Assembly: GCA_963965975.1 (NCBI GenBank)
Contig: OZ014419.1
Span: forward strand, 3,194,677-3,258,676
Direction of reading: 5' to 3'
Length of the DNA stretch: 64,000 nt
Origin: Xestospongia bergquistia
Lineage: Eukaryota; Porifera; Demospongiae; Haplosclerida; Petrosiidae
Below are positions 1 to 13,604 of this stretch, in pieces; the first letter of the stretch is position 1, and the number at the start of each line of letters is the position of its first letter. Made by a program: the position numbers and the translations under genes. The notes beneath the pieces were generated by a model. That model made no database searches, was not told the origin of the DNA, and was given only the letters and a program-made list of their open reading frames with translations.

Positions 1-228
1 ACAGGGGCTGACTCATCTTGAATGTCTAGTGCTTATAGTGATTAGGTGATGGCGTAATGGATAGATTCATAGAAAATAATATTCATAAGGATAGTCAGTA
101 TAACAATATTCATTGTTTACACAAGAAATAAAAGGTTCTAGCTAAGCAGACATTGAGCTAGTTTGGCTACACACAAGATTTGTTCTTGTTAGAAGTTAGA
201 ACATCAGATACATACTGTTCTAGCCATC

Positions 229-778
229 ATGTCGAGTGATGATGTGAGTGATTTTAGATGATAATGGGACCAAGTAATCATTTTATATCCTATATATAAT
301 TCATATATCCAGGAAGACGATATGATCATTGAAGGTAGATGGTATGGACGTTATCAATGTCCTACAGGGCATTCCTGGATCAGTCGTGATGCTTCTGATG
401 AGCCTAAAAAATGTAGAATGTGTGATGAAGATGCTGATCCTGTCAATCTAAGACCTTTGAAACTCTCAGTAAGCAAATGTACCTCACATCTCTTAGTTAC
501 TAGCTTTATCACATTAGGATATCCCAGATAGCCAGCGTCTTTTTGGTAAATTTCGTTGTAAAATATGTTTTAAGCATTGGGTTAGTGCTAATTCATGGAA
601 AGGCTATAGACAGCAGTGTAAGTCATGTCATACATATACTAAACCTTATGAACTGAGGCCTTTGGAGTTCAGAGGAAATGTTGAAGAAGAAAACAAACCT
701 CATCTTGAAAGTCTCTGTGAAAAGTGTCAGAAGCTAGGCTACAACTGTCGTATGGATCTAGAAGATCTCCATATATAA
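229..778 (+). CDS. 3CxxC-type zinc-finger protein (ZAR1-like), three exons
   Basis: I read three exons, 229-243, 313-468 and 536-778, all phase 0, giving 137 aa that starts MSSDDEDDMIIEGRWYG. Donors are gtgagt and gtaagc; acceptors are tccag and gccag. The protein holds two related cysteine modules. The first (about residues 15-55) has CPTGHSW and CRMC. The second (about 58-135) has CKIC, a tryptophan-rich stretch, CKSC and a final CEKCQKLGYNC. This spacing is that of the 3CxxC zinc-binding domain of ZAR1/ZAR1L and RTP proteins. In ZAR1 that domain is the C-terminal RNA-binding part acting on maternal mRNA, so an RNA-binding or chaperone role is inferred by family only. The long N-terminal region of vertebrate ZAR1 is absent. 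The first module looks like a degenerate duplicate of the second, since both end in a similar 'LRPLK/LRPLE' segment. The frame is intact, with stop TAA at 776-778. Confidence 0.72.
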
Positions 779-3700
779 ACCAATATTTTGGTTGATGCTG
801 TGATATATTTTTATTAGTAATGTTTATAACTTTTAATAAAAATAATTATTAATAATTAGCATATATACCTAAACAGATCTTTTGTTGACTACCATTGTTC
901 ATCATTTCCTCTAACATAGCAGTCAGTATAATTATATAGTGTACTAAATATTTGATTAAATTGATATATAAGCACTAAGGATTCGATTTGGACGAACTAC
1001 AAGAAGACATTGTATATTTTATAGTCTGTCAAAATGTCAAATTAATGAGATGGTATGTAATAAATCAAAGAACCTGAGCATTTATCACATTACAAACTAT
1101 CAGTAATGACCCCTGCCTAAGACTTTCCAATGTTAAGGTTCTAGTTAGACTATGTAGAGTGTTTTTTCATGTCTAGTTCTAAACAAGGGGCTCTGTTGCT
1201 AGATAGTAAGATATTTTCATTTATTATTTTGTTCATTTACATTACAAAGACAAGATCAGGTTAAGGTTATTACTATTGAGGTTATTGAGGCTATTACTAA
1301 TCAACAAGGACGTCCACATACTTTTAATTAGTTGTGGAAATTTTAGTGTTGTTTTAGTTAACTATAACTAAAACTAAAACTGTTTTAGTTTTGTCTAGTT
1401 ATATTTTAGTTAACTAACTATAACTAATTAAAACCATTGTGACAGATGGTATAACTAATAACTAAAAATATCTGCTGAGAGAGCAATACTAACTGTAACT
1501 ACTTACAACTAGTTATAACTAACTATAATTAACTATATAAATAACTATAATTAACTAAAACTTTGCTAGCTAATTGATATATACAAAGATCGAACCATAA
1601 TAAATTGATGATAGAAATGAAAACTAATATTTCAATACACTGATAATAAAACCAAGTAGCACATACATGTATTATATATGTACATGCATTTTTTGTAACA
1701 TCTGTCAGTTAACTATATTTAGCAGCCAGATTTATTCACATGACAAGTAGTATAAAACTAATAGACTATTCAGCAGTATGTTTATAAACTATGGACAAAT
1801 TAATAAAGCAAGCAGTTATTGTGTGTGCTAAAAATGGAAGAAGAAATTAATTGAATGAAGGTAATATAGAAATGAATAAATTACCAAAAGAAAGCTTGAA
1901 CAATAACTAGTTTTGTGCATCTGTCTAGATAACTAAAACTAAATATAATAACTAAAAATACTTAGTGCTGGAAATAAGTAATTATACATAATAACTAAAA
2001 CTACTTTTTTTATAGGAACAAACTAGCAAAAAAATAAATAATAATACTATTATTTATTGGACAAAAACTAACTATATTTACCTAAAGTAATCATGAAGAG
2101 GTCAAAAGTAATTAAAAAGTAAAAACAAAATCTAAAATAACACTAACTGGTTCAGCTAAAGTATGTGTAAAATGAGATACCTCATAATAGCTTCAATTAA
2201 ATTTCATAATAGCTTCAATTAAATTATATAATTGATGTTTTGTTTATATTATCTCCATCTAAGTTAGCCAAAAGAAAACAGAACATTATGATTATGATCA
2301 GTTTGAATTGTAACTTGAGCATGTGCTAGAGTTGTCATTTAGAAACTAATAAACTAATTTGTATAATAGTATGAAGGACTTTGTCAAGAAAAAGTTTTTA
2401 AGGGTTGGTCCTCTAATTACTCTACACTTTTTGACCATTTTCAATCCCAACCCTCTCCTCTCAATGTACCACCTCAAAAATAATCCTCTAAAAAGTCATC
2501 TCTATGTATATTATTTTACTATAGACTAATAACATTCGTGGAGTTTCTATTATTACATCTATGTATATATTCCTTGCCCCTCATATTAGCCTCGCTAGTT
2601 ATTTGGGGCATTATATCATTGTTTTAAAAATATATATATATAATATCTATATATCTAAACTCTATAAATTTCATGCATTTCTTCAGGAATTGTTCTTTTG
2701 AAACAAACATATTTACTTGAAATGCTAAGTCTGATGATGTCAACTATTTTCTGAATTTCTTTTTTTCTGCTTTGCAACACAACTTGTCATTTATGATAGT
2801 CTCAGTCAAGAATTTGTAGAAATGGTTGAAAAAGCTTATTCACAAAGTGAATTTGTTAAGAATGTCCCTGTAAAATGAAAGAATACCAAATGACCAGAGA
2901 TTTTACATGCTCTATGACTATCTTTTAAAACATCCAGAGACAAAACGGCAAGTATAGACATCAGAGACTGCATCTTTCCATATGACACCTCAAAATTATA
3001 GCTGCAGTTAATCAAGATCATTTTTAAGCTTCAATATTCCTTTTTATTTTGATGTGGGGACATTTCCATGGATGATTGACAAATCTGATTACAAGTACAG
3101 AGATTACTACATATGCATGGTGTATTTAACAGTGGAGCTATATGGCTGGTTTCAGACATGTCATGCTTACTGCCTTGAGTTGATGACACTGATACTAGAC
3201 ACAACTGAGTTGAGTGGTGTCTGTGACATGACCAGTGCACAAATCGTTTAATACATGAACTACTATGATTGTGTTCAAGCAGTATATCCATTCTCAGGTG
3301 GATATATGTTGCAAATGACTGGTCCATTTGGGATAATTAACATTACAATTAAACATAATAAACCACATGCTACATACAATCATATGTGTATAGAAAATTG
3401 ATAATTAAATTTAGAAAAAAATAATTAAAACTTGTTTGGAGTTTAGGAAGCCCATATTGGACACAATTGATGTGGTCAATTGTTTTTAAGTATATAACAT
3501 TTAGTATTAATGCAATTCTATTGTCAATATAATAATTACGTGAAGTAACGATTATCTGTAGCAGAATTTGATATCAAATATAAAATGTTTATAAGAATGT
3601 TCATCAGTTTCAATTTGATTTTAGAATTATAACAACAGCTATAATCAATTTTAAAATAACAGAAACAAGTTTAGTAAATTGGTCTAGCGATTGACAATAT

Positions 3701-5470
3701 ACCAAGAATCAATTCAAAGAACTATTATTTTAAACTTTCTCTCTATACTTGTATTGAAATGAAAAATTAAAGTGACTAGAATTTATCATGCAAGGATGAT
3801 TATAAAACTGCTTTTTTTGGATGCATGGTACACATTCCCTTCTAATATGTCAAAAAGTTTGTTATCTTTCAGATTCTCAAGTCTTTATAACTCTTACAGT
3901 CATGTACAGAGCACATGATTAGTGAAAATGATCATTTTTCTGAGAGAAAAAAGAATATTCTGATTTAATGATCAAGCCTCATTTCAATCCTGTTTTTACT
4001 TAGTCAAAAATATTGGGTACAATTCATTCTAGAAAAAAGCAAAACTTGCTCTTCAATAAAGTACTTGTGAAGATATATATTCTTTCTTGTATAGGAATGT
4101 AGATATATGTATTATTATTATATTGTACTTAGAAACTTTCACAAGAACAGAAACTAGACTCACTTCATCATCTTGCTCCTTTAAGCAACTTATGATCCAG
4201 AGTGAACAACAATCTCCTGGTAATATTGCCTTAGTGAGATGATTCAAGATTCTCTCTTATATTTAGGTTAGATGACTTACTTTGACACTAGGTAGCTAGA
4301 TGCATTACCTGGTTGGTTGGTATCTGTAGTTGTTAGTAACTAGTCACCCAAATACTTGAACACTTTCACATGTGTCTAAAAGACCAGTCTTCTTCCAATA
4401 TTCCAGTTGTATGCATTTCTGAAACTGTCATACAAATATCTGTCATCACGCATACTATTGAAGATAATTTGTGCATGAGACTTGTTCAACTATCTCAATG
4501 ATACCTCATTATCTACACAAGCAATAGCAATGCAAGATGACAAACCAGACAGAAATTTCATGCTTGGTGTGTGTCTACATAAAGGTCTCTTCAATACGAA
4601 TACAGTTACTAGCTCATTGGGTTAAGCTTAGTTTAGCCCTAGGTGTAGAGATTATTACCATATATTTACAACATGTCTCTGAGTCATGCTAAACTATTAT
4701 GACACCTTATATCAAAGAAGGAATTGTAGAAGTCCTTGATTGGAACTTCAAACCACCACTCATATCAGGTTATACTATTAAAGACTGGGGACAGGCAGGA
4801 ACCGTCAATGAATGTATCTATTGCAATCTTATTGAGTAAAGTATCAAGCATCAATTGATGTGGATGAGTTTATTATCCCACAAGAGAATACAAAAGTTGT
4901 GGAAATGCTATAGATTAGTTGAAAATAATAAAAGAAACAACAGTCCAGCTTTTTACATTTTATAATGCCTTTGTCTTCAGTTATGTTGTTTCTTTACCTG
5001 AAATCAATTCAGGAACCAAGTGTCTAGAAATGGAATGGCCTCACTATTACACACACAAAGTACAAATCCTGAAGAACAAGCTAAACAGTATCATTGGCAT
5101 AAAATGATAGTCAAGGCTCAAGCAATCAATTCACGATGTTACCATTAGTTAATATCTGGAGAGATGGATATAAAAAGCATTACTTTGTCCCATCAGGTAT
5201 TGGGTTAATATATCATTATTGAGTACCAGATATAAAAAGAGAGAGCACAAACCACCAAATGAACAAACATAATATGATGCTGCTTCAACCAACCAGTCAA
5301 AACAATTAGAAAACTTGTTTGTCACAAACAGTTAGAATGCCCATACTATTAATGATGATTGCATGAGGGAATCAAATTCTCATCTACATTTCTTGATCAG
5401 GGTGATGTGTGATGATTTAGTTGATGATTTAACCCCTTTGATGTACCAGTCATTTTGATGATGTTGTGAC
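779..5470. other. Gene-poor AT-rich stretch with old fragments
   Basis: I see no intact gene here. The stretch holds a dispersed repeat (about 1340-2050, listed separately) and plain AT-rich DNA. A short patch on the + strand at about 4730-4845 translates with codon-like composition (reads ..VLDWNFKPPLISGYTIKDWG) but runs into a stop and has no recognisable partner exons. It may be an old gene or transposon remnant. The small open frames at 2836-3327 and 4053-4247 have no family signature and I treat them as chance. Confidence 0.5.
1340..2050. repeat. Dispersed TTTTAGTTnACTAAAAC-rich repeat, copy 1
   Basis: The stretch is dense in 'ttttagttaacta' and its reverse complement 'tagttaactaaaac', beginning near 'tagtgttgttttagttaact' at about 1344. 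The same vocabulary, including 'tagtgttgtttta' in reverse complement (taaaacaacacta), recurs at 6.7-7.17 kb and 46.3-46.8 kb. This points to a dispersed non-autonomous element. Its ends are diffuse and I could not define a target-site duplication. Confidence 0.5.
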
Positions 5471-5973
5471 CAGACATGGGGCAAGCACTTGAGTGCTTGT
5501 GCTTGAAAGCACTTTAAGTACATTTTTTGGAGTGCTTGGAGGTGCTTTCAAGCGTTTATTATATGTAAGCATTTATGCTTGTGCTTGTGCTTAAGCACTT
5601 TATAGTATTAGTGCTTTAAAGCACTTTTAAGCACAAATGCTGCACTTACTTTGTGCACTTAGCACATCCATTAATAATCTTCTGCTATCATCTTGTATTT
5701 AGGCCAGAGAGATGCCAATTGACGGATGCTATGTTCTATAAACTAATGTTTATAAGATCTAACAATAAAATTGACTTAGATAAAATTGTTTATTTAAAGG
5801 AAATTTTTGGTCAAAAGTGCTTGTGCTTGTGCTTCAAGCATTTTTAAGTGCTTGAATTTGTGCTTCAAGCATTTATTTTTTGGAAGCAAAATGCTTGCAC
5901 TTGTGCTTAAGCCCTTTTATGAATGTTTTAACTTGTGCTTCAAGTACTTCATTAAATGCTTGCCCCATGTCTG
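5471..5973. mobile_element. hAT-type MITE with 17-bp TIRs and 8-bp target duplication
   Basis: The left end reads CAGACATGGGGCAAGCA (5471-5487) and the right end is its exact reverse complement (5957-5973). The element is flanked on both sides by the same 8 bp, GTTGTGAC (5463-5470 and 5974-5981). A TIR beginning CAG with an 8-bp target duplication is the signature of the hAT superfamily. The 503-bp interior has no transposase frame. It is packed with short GTGCTT and AAGCAC motifs in both orientations, often fused as hairpin-like GTGCTTGAAGCAC. Subterminal repeats of this kind bind transposase in known hAT elements such as Ac. This is a non-autonomous copy needing a transposase from elsewhere. 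The perfect TIRs and duplication suggest a fairly recent insertion. Confidence 0.88.
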
Positions 5974-6044
5974 GTTGTGACTTGTGACATAAATTTTGTT
6001 AGCAATGATTAGCTTTATTAAAATTAATGATTAGCACTCAGATA

Positions 6045-6183
6045 AAAGTATTTCTAATTAAAAATCAGGTTAGCACACTTGAATTTCTTTTAACTTCAGG
6101 TAAATAAATAAATCAGTACAGAGATAAAAATATATCTAGCTAAAATCAGGTTAGCATGCTTGAATTTCTTGCAGCTTTAAATG
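6045..6183. repeat. Imperfect tandem duplication at the 3' end of the sphingomyelinase gene
   Basis: Two related copies of about 60 bp lie at about 6045-6105 and 6122-6183. Both contain 'atcaggttagca' followed by 'cttgaatttctt'. The second copy covers the last codons and stop of the sphingomyelinase gene. The first lies just downstream in its 3' flank and so carries a decayed copy of the C-terminal codons. Confidence 0.7.
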
Positions 6184-9100
6184 AATATCTTGGAGAGTTA
6201 ATCCCTCAGGTAAGTTGTCACATAGGCTATGATCACCAGATCGGCTTGTCTTCATTGCACATATTGAATAAGCCTTACAATTAGTATCACAATATGGAGT
6301 AGGAGGATGCATCCTGGACATATGGCTATAATCAAAGATAATAAAATAATAATATGCACTTACTAATGGCATACCTATTACCATGATTGTATTAACATTA
6401 CTTACATACCAAGACCCTTGTATTGGTAATTTGGATTATAGTCATTTATAACACAGCTAATTTTGGTTGGTCATTTTAGAAATATTATCTAAACTAACTT
6501 GTAGTATTTTTGAAATAGTGTATCATCCTTTTCAAATCGTTTGATGAGATCATCAAAGTCTCGAGGGAAGCAGTGCTCCATATGATAATCTTGACTTGCA
6601 GTATATTCTAGTATCCATTTTGGTTCATTATGTATGTTAGCATCAGTGACGTTCATATAGAACACTTCAAAGTCTAGTAAACTCTGAAAATAGATAGTAT
6701 CATCATTTACAATAGATACCAGTATTGTTTTGGTATTGGAATAAATTTAGTATTAGTAATAGTTTTGATATGGAAATGTTTTTCAGTTTTATTGTTGGTT
6801 TTGGTAGGTACTGTGACATTTTTGTTTTAATTATAGTTTTAGTAGCCTAGCTTCTTTAAACTTGTTTTAATTTTAATATCATAACTTTTTTGAATAGACA
6901 TTGTGATCACATCCCAAGAATGATGACGGGAGCAGCAACCATCACGAAGAACAGTCCAAATGTCAACTTTGAAATGGTTCAGTGTAGACTATACTAAAAC
7001 TAATATCCAACATCAATAGTTTTAGTTATATTTTTAGTCGGTGAGAAAATTTTAGTTTTAGTTTAGTTTTAGTTGATCTCACATGAATAGTTTTAGTATT
7101 AGTTACAATTTTAGTTTACTAAAATTAATATCCCTTACTAAAACTAGCTTTAGTTTAGTTGACTAAAACAACACTATATAATTATTAAAGCTGTATAGCA
7201 GCTACCAATGAACTTACATTAGTAGTTTCAGCATAGTCTCCATCAATAGTGTAGATACGATATCCCATATTGTAGTTTGAGTATGTAGTGACACTTGGAC
7301 CCATAGCAACAAAACTACAAATACAGTTTTCATATAACAAGATTTATTAAAATAGAAAAATCCTCACTTGACTGGTAAACTGGTGTTAGTTTCATCATAA
7401 AATACTTCAAATTCATCTAGATGGGTATGGCCAAAGAACTGACCAACAACTGTTGCTGCATATCTAAGCAATAGTAAAACATACAAGTTATTTAATGATT
7501 GTTTTACCGGTTGATTATTTTGTGATAGTTATAACTCCATGTTTTAATACAATCTCCATGACCTGCTGGAATATGACCAATAATATGAACCTTTTCATGT
7601 TTGTCTTCTGCAGACTGAAGCTCATCGACAAGCCAATGTAATTGATTAGCAGGGTCAGTCCCATTAATCAGTAGCCACCAATTATCATTATTACAATAAT
7701 TGGTTTGTAGTGATATAACACGTAAATTACCTCTGACAAGTATCGAGTAAAATCCTCCTCTATAACATTACTTAACATGTGTTACATGATGGAATAATAT
7801 ATACCTTTTAATGGTGTCTAATGCATCTGGTGGCAACCATATTGACCATTCTTCTGCTGAAGCTTGCAATAACCAATCATTAGAGTTAAAATCAGTAATA
7901 TAAGGAGGTGGAAAACTACAGAAAGTTCATTTCAATAATTATTGAAATTACTTAATTAACTAACCTATTAACAGGGGCACTCTCATGGTTACCAAGAGAT
8001 GGAAACACTACTTTGTCTGGCAAGTATTTATGCAATAGTTTAACACACTGCTTTAACACATCTAACTGATCTTCACGTGACTGGTTCCATACATTATGTG
8101 CTGGGATATCTCCAGTCCAATATATCCAATCAAACTATAATAAAGTTGTTCAATTTATAAGCTTAATATTTATTATACTAACATCATCACTTTTACTGGC
8201 TAGATGTTGTAAGAGGTTTTCCAATGTCCACAATGGGAGATCACAAGCATAATCTCCCCAGTAACCTGCTTTGTTACTACTTGTATTACCTACAAAATAA
8301 TCATGAGTAATGTAGTCTCCAGTCTTTGTAAGTAAAAAGGACTGGTTACATGAGTCTAGTCAAATGGCTAGTACCTGGAGGATTTGGAGGTCGACAACAC
8401 AATGGTTCTCCACAGTCATTAGTTAGTCCAGGGGTATACTCTGGGTCATAATGAAAGTCTGAGAGATGAAGTATCCTGTTTTTAGCAGCTGTTGGCTATG
8501 GATTAATAAATGTTAATTAAAGTTAATTATAATTGCTTATCTTCAACTAGATTGTCCTAAATCAATTGAATGTAGTAATTGACATTAATATTCTTTTATC
8601 ATAACTTTGAAAGTGAAACTAACACCTTGAAACACAATAGGTGCAACCTGCATTAATTAAAATCAATTATTGCATATTCTATAGCTATTGAGTTATAGAC
8701 TCTCCCTCCTTATTGGATACACGATAAAGGTCTAGCAAAGGCCACAATTGACTGAGTTTTAATTGACTAATCACATTCAACTACTTAGAAATATGGTAGC
8801 ATGTGTGGCAGAAAGAACACTTTGTTGTAACTTATGCAGTTGTTGCTAAGTTTCCTTGTGCAAAGTTGTTAGATGCTTGATAACAAGCTAACAAGGTGAA
8901 AGTTTAATAACTCTATATCTTAGTAGGAACTGTGTGTTTTAAAAGTCTGTTAACCTTAGAGTGTATCTAAAATACGAGAACATTTGCCCAATTGGCTACA
9001 TATTTACTAGAGCTACTTTTATTCAAATGAAAAGATCAAAGGAAAACTCAACATACTTGAAGTAATAATTACATAAATTCCTGCCACTAACCACAAATTA

Positions 9101-9594
9101 AATTGGCAGAGTAACTAGTACCTGAGGAGGTTTCATAGGAACCCATGGAGGTTTGGGTATATTAGGGAGAGGAACATCCCACTTTTGATCCCATGGATCA
9201 TAAGCCTGTCCACAGTCAGCTCCCAAAAGTACTCCACACAATTCTGCAGGTTTCAATGCAACTTTATCAATGACTCCAAGTACTTCATCCTATAAATATT
9301 TACGTGTATTTTATTATGTAGATAACACTAACTGACCTTGAACTCAAGCACAATTCCAGTACAGACATTCTTATCTTCAATTTTTAAAAGGAGGCAGACG
9401 TTTGTGACAAACTTTTCAATGTCAGCCTCTGAAGGATTCGTCAGCAACAGATCTTGAAGAACTGCAGCAATCACTTTACAAGTGTCACAGTCCAGAGAAG
9501 AAAAGTCCCTTCTTCGAATAGTACTTACAACTGGCAAGGAATTGACACATGTAACGACAAGACTTAATACCGTAATAAGACGAGCTAGAGCCAT
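6151..9594 (-). CDS. SMPD1: Acid sphingomyelinase (sphingomyelin phosphodiesterase 1-like)
   Basis: Eleven exons on the minus strand: 9337-9594, 9122-9289, 8375-8495, 8183-8289, 7965-8134, 7805-7915, 7508-7759, 7368-7463, 7218-7314, 6499-6683, 6151-6325. They sum to 579 aa in one frame (human about 630). The product hydrolyses sphingomyelin to ceramide in lysosomes or outside the cell. The start at 9594 gives a signal peptide ([19 protein letters not shown]). Residues about 30-95 form a saposin-B domain (LDCDTCK..VC). The metallophosphatase domain follows, with metal ligands in [36 protein letters not shown] and GHTHLDEF. The C-terminal cysteine-rich tail ([13 protein letters not shown]) is present. 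All catalytic motifs are intact. An upstream in-frame ATG at 9636 would spoil the signal peptide, so I prefer 9594. Intron 9 (6684-7217) carries a dispersed repeat. Confidence 0.95.
6700..7172. repeat. Dispersed TTTTAGTT repeat, copy 2, inside a sphingomyelinase intron
   Basis: It fills most of the 534-nt intron 9. The left part begins near 'cagtattgttttggtattgg' (about 6719) and the right part ends 'gactaaaacaacacta' (about 7155-7171), so the outer ends are imperfect inverted repeats of the form AGT(A/G)TTGTTTT. The interior is dominated by 'ttttagttttag'. It is probably a MITE, but the target duplication is unclear. Confidence 0.55.
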
Positions 9595-10627
9595 AACAGT
9601 GTTTGTTGCGATTCTCGTCTCCAACCCCACACACACCTAGTACACACCCCAGGGGTGGCAACGTTGTTATGCAGGACACACCCTCACGTTATGTTAATTA
9701 ATTTCAGGTATAAAATAGGCAGAATAAAGATAAACACTCCATAGAAAATAAATGATCTGCACATATTAGTGAGATAAAGTCAAGTTTTTTTTACATGAAT
9801 ACTATGTATTTACAGATAAGAGAGGTTATGCAACTACTAGTCCCATCTTTCTGGTTTGGCTAGCTCTGAATACTATATAATATTTTAGGTAGCACCTATA
9901 GGACTGGCAGCAAATCCATACCTTGTTGTATATTAAGCTAATCCCACCCCCTAAGTATCAATTATACACAGTAAAGTCCTATTTAGCACTATACTTCATG
10001 ACATCTGAATTAAAGGAATGGTTACATCATTAAAGTGATCATTAAACTATGCAAGCCTTCTAAAAGTACTAACACATGCTGTTATGTAACTAGGCCTGGT
10101 ATCCAAAAGAAGCAACCGATGAATGAAACATAACTCAGTTTATTGGCACTATAAATGTTGGTTAACATGTCATAAATCAAGATATTGTTATACAAATACA
10201 ACAAAGTGATCCACTTCCTCTATCAGGTCTCATTGTTTTCGTTATTTTGTTAATTTCCTAGTAATATTGAATCCACGATAGTTTTCTCTTCCTCCTTTAT
10301 TAGTAACTGTGATAGATATGAAAATATAATTACATGCTTGATCAGCAGTTTTAGGATTACATCATTCCATTGATCACTATTCTAAACTTTCCTAAATCCT
10401 AAGCATACTAACACACAATCCTCTGTTAATAATTATGTTTAGTAAATGTATGTTTACATCCAGAAGGACAACCATTTGATCAGTATCTATAATTATGTCA
10501 GATAGGAAGCCTATCTTTCCTCATGAATCATTATGTTAATAAGTAATAACATAATTAAAAAAGGAAATACTGATATATATCGATGTACTTTTAGACTTAA
10601 AAACAGCAAGGGCAGTCCAATGTATTT
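9595..10627. other. Intergenic region between sphingomyelinase and complexin
   Basis: This roughly 1-kb stretch must contain the sphingomyelinase promoter (next to 9594) and the complexin 3' UTR (next to 10627). It is AT-rich. I see no further coding exon, repeat or RNA gene. Confidence 0.5.
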
Positions 10628-11002
10628 TTATGATATTGTACATTTTTTGTCTTCATCACTTGATGCTTGATTTTTGGTTGAAGATGAGTTTGATGATGTA
10701 TTAGCAGCACCACGAGGAGGTATCTGGTATTTTGAGCGTATTTGGTCTCTCTCTGATTCTCTCTCTTTATGACGCTCGTCTCTCTCTTTGCGTCGTTCCT
10801 CAATCAATCTCTGACGCCTCCGCTCTTCTACAAACTTAGAACGCTCAGCAGCAGCCTAAATACAAGTCAAGCATCATGTTAACTAACCATATTATTTAAC
10901 CTCATTTTGTCTGTCGTCCTCGTTGAGACCTACAGCATTTTCTAGATCCTTTGTCAGTCCTTTCACTTTACTAGTAACTAAAGCAGTTGCTATACTTTCC
11001 AT
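10628..11002 (-). CDS. Complexin-like SNARE regulator with C-terminal CaaX box
   Basis: Two exons, 10901-11002 and 10628-10855, give 109 aa. The N-terminus MESIATALVTSKVKGLTKDL resembles the membrane-active amphipathic N-terminus of complexins. A highly charged helix follows (about residues 35-85; ERRRQRLIEERRKERDE and then ESERDQIRSKYQIP), ending in the 'IR.KY.I' signature of the complexin central helix. That helix lies across the assembled SNARE bundle and controls vesicle fusion. The tail is Ser/Asn-rich and ends in CTIS, a CaaX box predicting lipidation, as in complexins 3/4 and many invertebrate complexins. The gene lies 170 bp downstream of RPS14 in the same direction. A helical charged protein of another family remains possible, because central-helix identity is moderate. 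Confidence 0.74.
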
Positions 11003-11172
11003 TCTTTATGAAAACTATCGACAACAAGCTCAGTGTAAGCGACTATTGCCAACTAACAGCAAATTAGCAAAACTCCACCCAAAGACACGCCCATTTGATA
11101 ACGTGATTGTTTTTGTAAAGACAATGCCATACACACGTGTGTACAATAAAATCATAGTTGGAAGTTAATAAA
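11003..11172. promoter_or_regulatory. Compact RPS14-complexin spacer with palindrome ACACACGTGTGT
   Basis: Only 170 bp separates the RPS14 stop from the complexin start. The perfect 12-bp palindrome ACACACGTGTGT (11131-11142) contains an E-box CACGTG, and a CACCC-type box with 'acacgccca' lies at about 11077-11092. I see no AATAAA or ATTAAA in the RPS14 sense within this spacer. It may serve as the complexin promoter, or the two genes may be co-transcribed. Confidence 0.4.
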
Positions 11173-12879
<1,707 letters not shown>

Positions 12880-13020
12880 CTAAATATTTAACAAAACAAG
12901 TTTACTCTCACCTCCCAAAATATTATCGACATGTATCGAATACAACAAAATAGAGTTATTAAATATATAATATACAAAACCGTACGTAAAAAGTTTGTAA
13001 AAGGACGTATGTGCTCACTT

Positions 13021-13266
13021 AGAATTATTGATCAAGAAGGATAACTACCTCACTAGCCAAACCTCAGATTAACCACGTTGAGAAGACAGATACGGAGCAT
13101 GCGCACTCGTATAATTTCCGATAATATTCTGAGTAGATCCGTAATCTTGGAGTTAACTATCAGTTGGAGGACGCCAGTGCTGAGATTAGAGGAGAAATTT
13201 GACAAAATACGACCAGCTCTTTGTATTGTCACAAGTTATAGTCATCAGTGGCAAGGCAGCAATCCA
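13021..13266. promoter_or_regulatory. Probable bidirectional promoter and 5' UTR exon of the EFA6 gene
   Basis: This short segment separates divergently oriented RPS14 (-) and EFA6 (+) and is visibly less AT-rich than its surroundings. GCATGCGCA at 13097-13105 resembles the NRF1 motif, common in bidirectional CpG-type promoters of animals. A good donor (CCA|gtaagtt) at 13267 pairs with the acceptor just before the EFA6 start codon (about 14494), making about 13100-13266 its likely non-coding first exon. Confidence 0.5.
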
Positions 13267-13557
13267 GTAAGTTAATTTTTATGTTTGTAGACTGTGGTGT
13301 AATATAAATGACAAAGCATGATGGATGATATAACAATACATTGTTCACCATAACTAGCTGCTAAAGTGTGCTATATAACAGTGTGTGGTTTGCCATTTAA
13401 TGTGACTAAGGGACTAAGATATATCAATTTTTTGATGACTATAATTATCTCCTAATAAAGAGGATTCTTACTTTACAAGACCATCTTTAAAACATGTACA
13501 TGTACATTTTATTATCAAATTTAATGTAATATAATTGTACTACGGTTGATGATACAT

Positions 13558-13560
<3 letters not shown>

Positions 13561-13602
<42 letters not shown>
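13561..13602. repeat. (TA)n microsatellite
   Basis: About 21 uninterrupted TA dinucleotides lie in the presumed 5' UTR intron of the EFA6 gene. Confidence 0.95.

Positions 13603-13604
<2 letters not shown>

Noticed and set aside
2836-3327. Three small frames on both strands around 3 kb.
   Set aside because: Mutually overlapping, no motif, no splice context, unlike neighbouring genes.
10923-11168. 81-aa frame on the + strand.
   Set aside because: Antisense to complexin exon 1 and its promoter; no family features.
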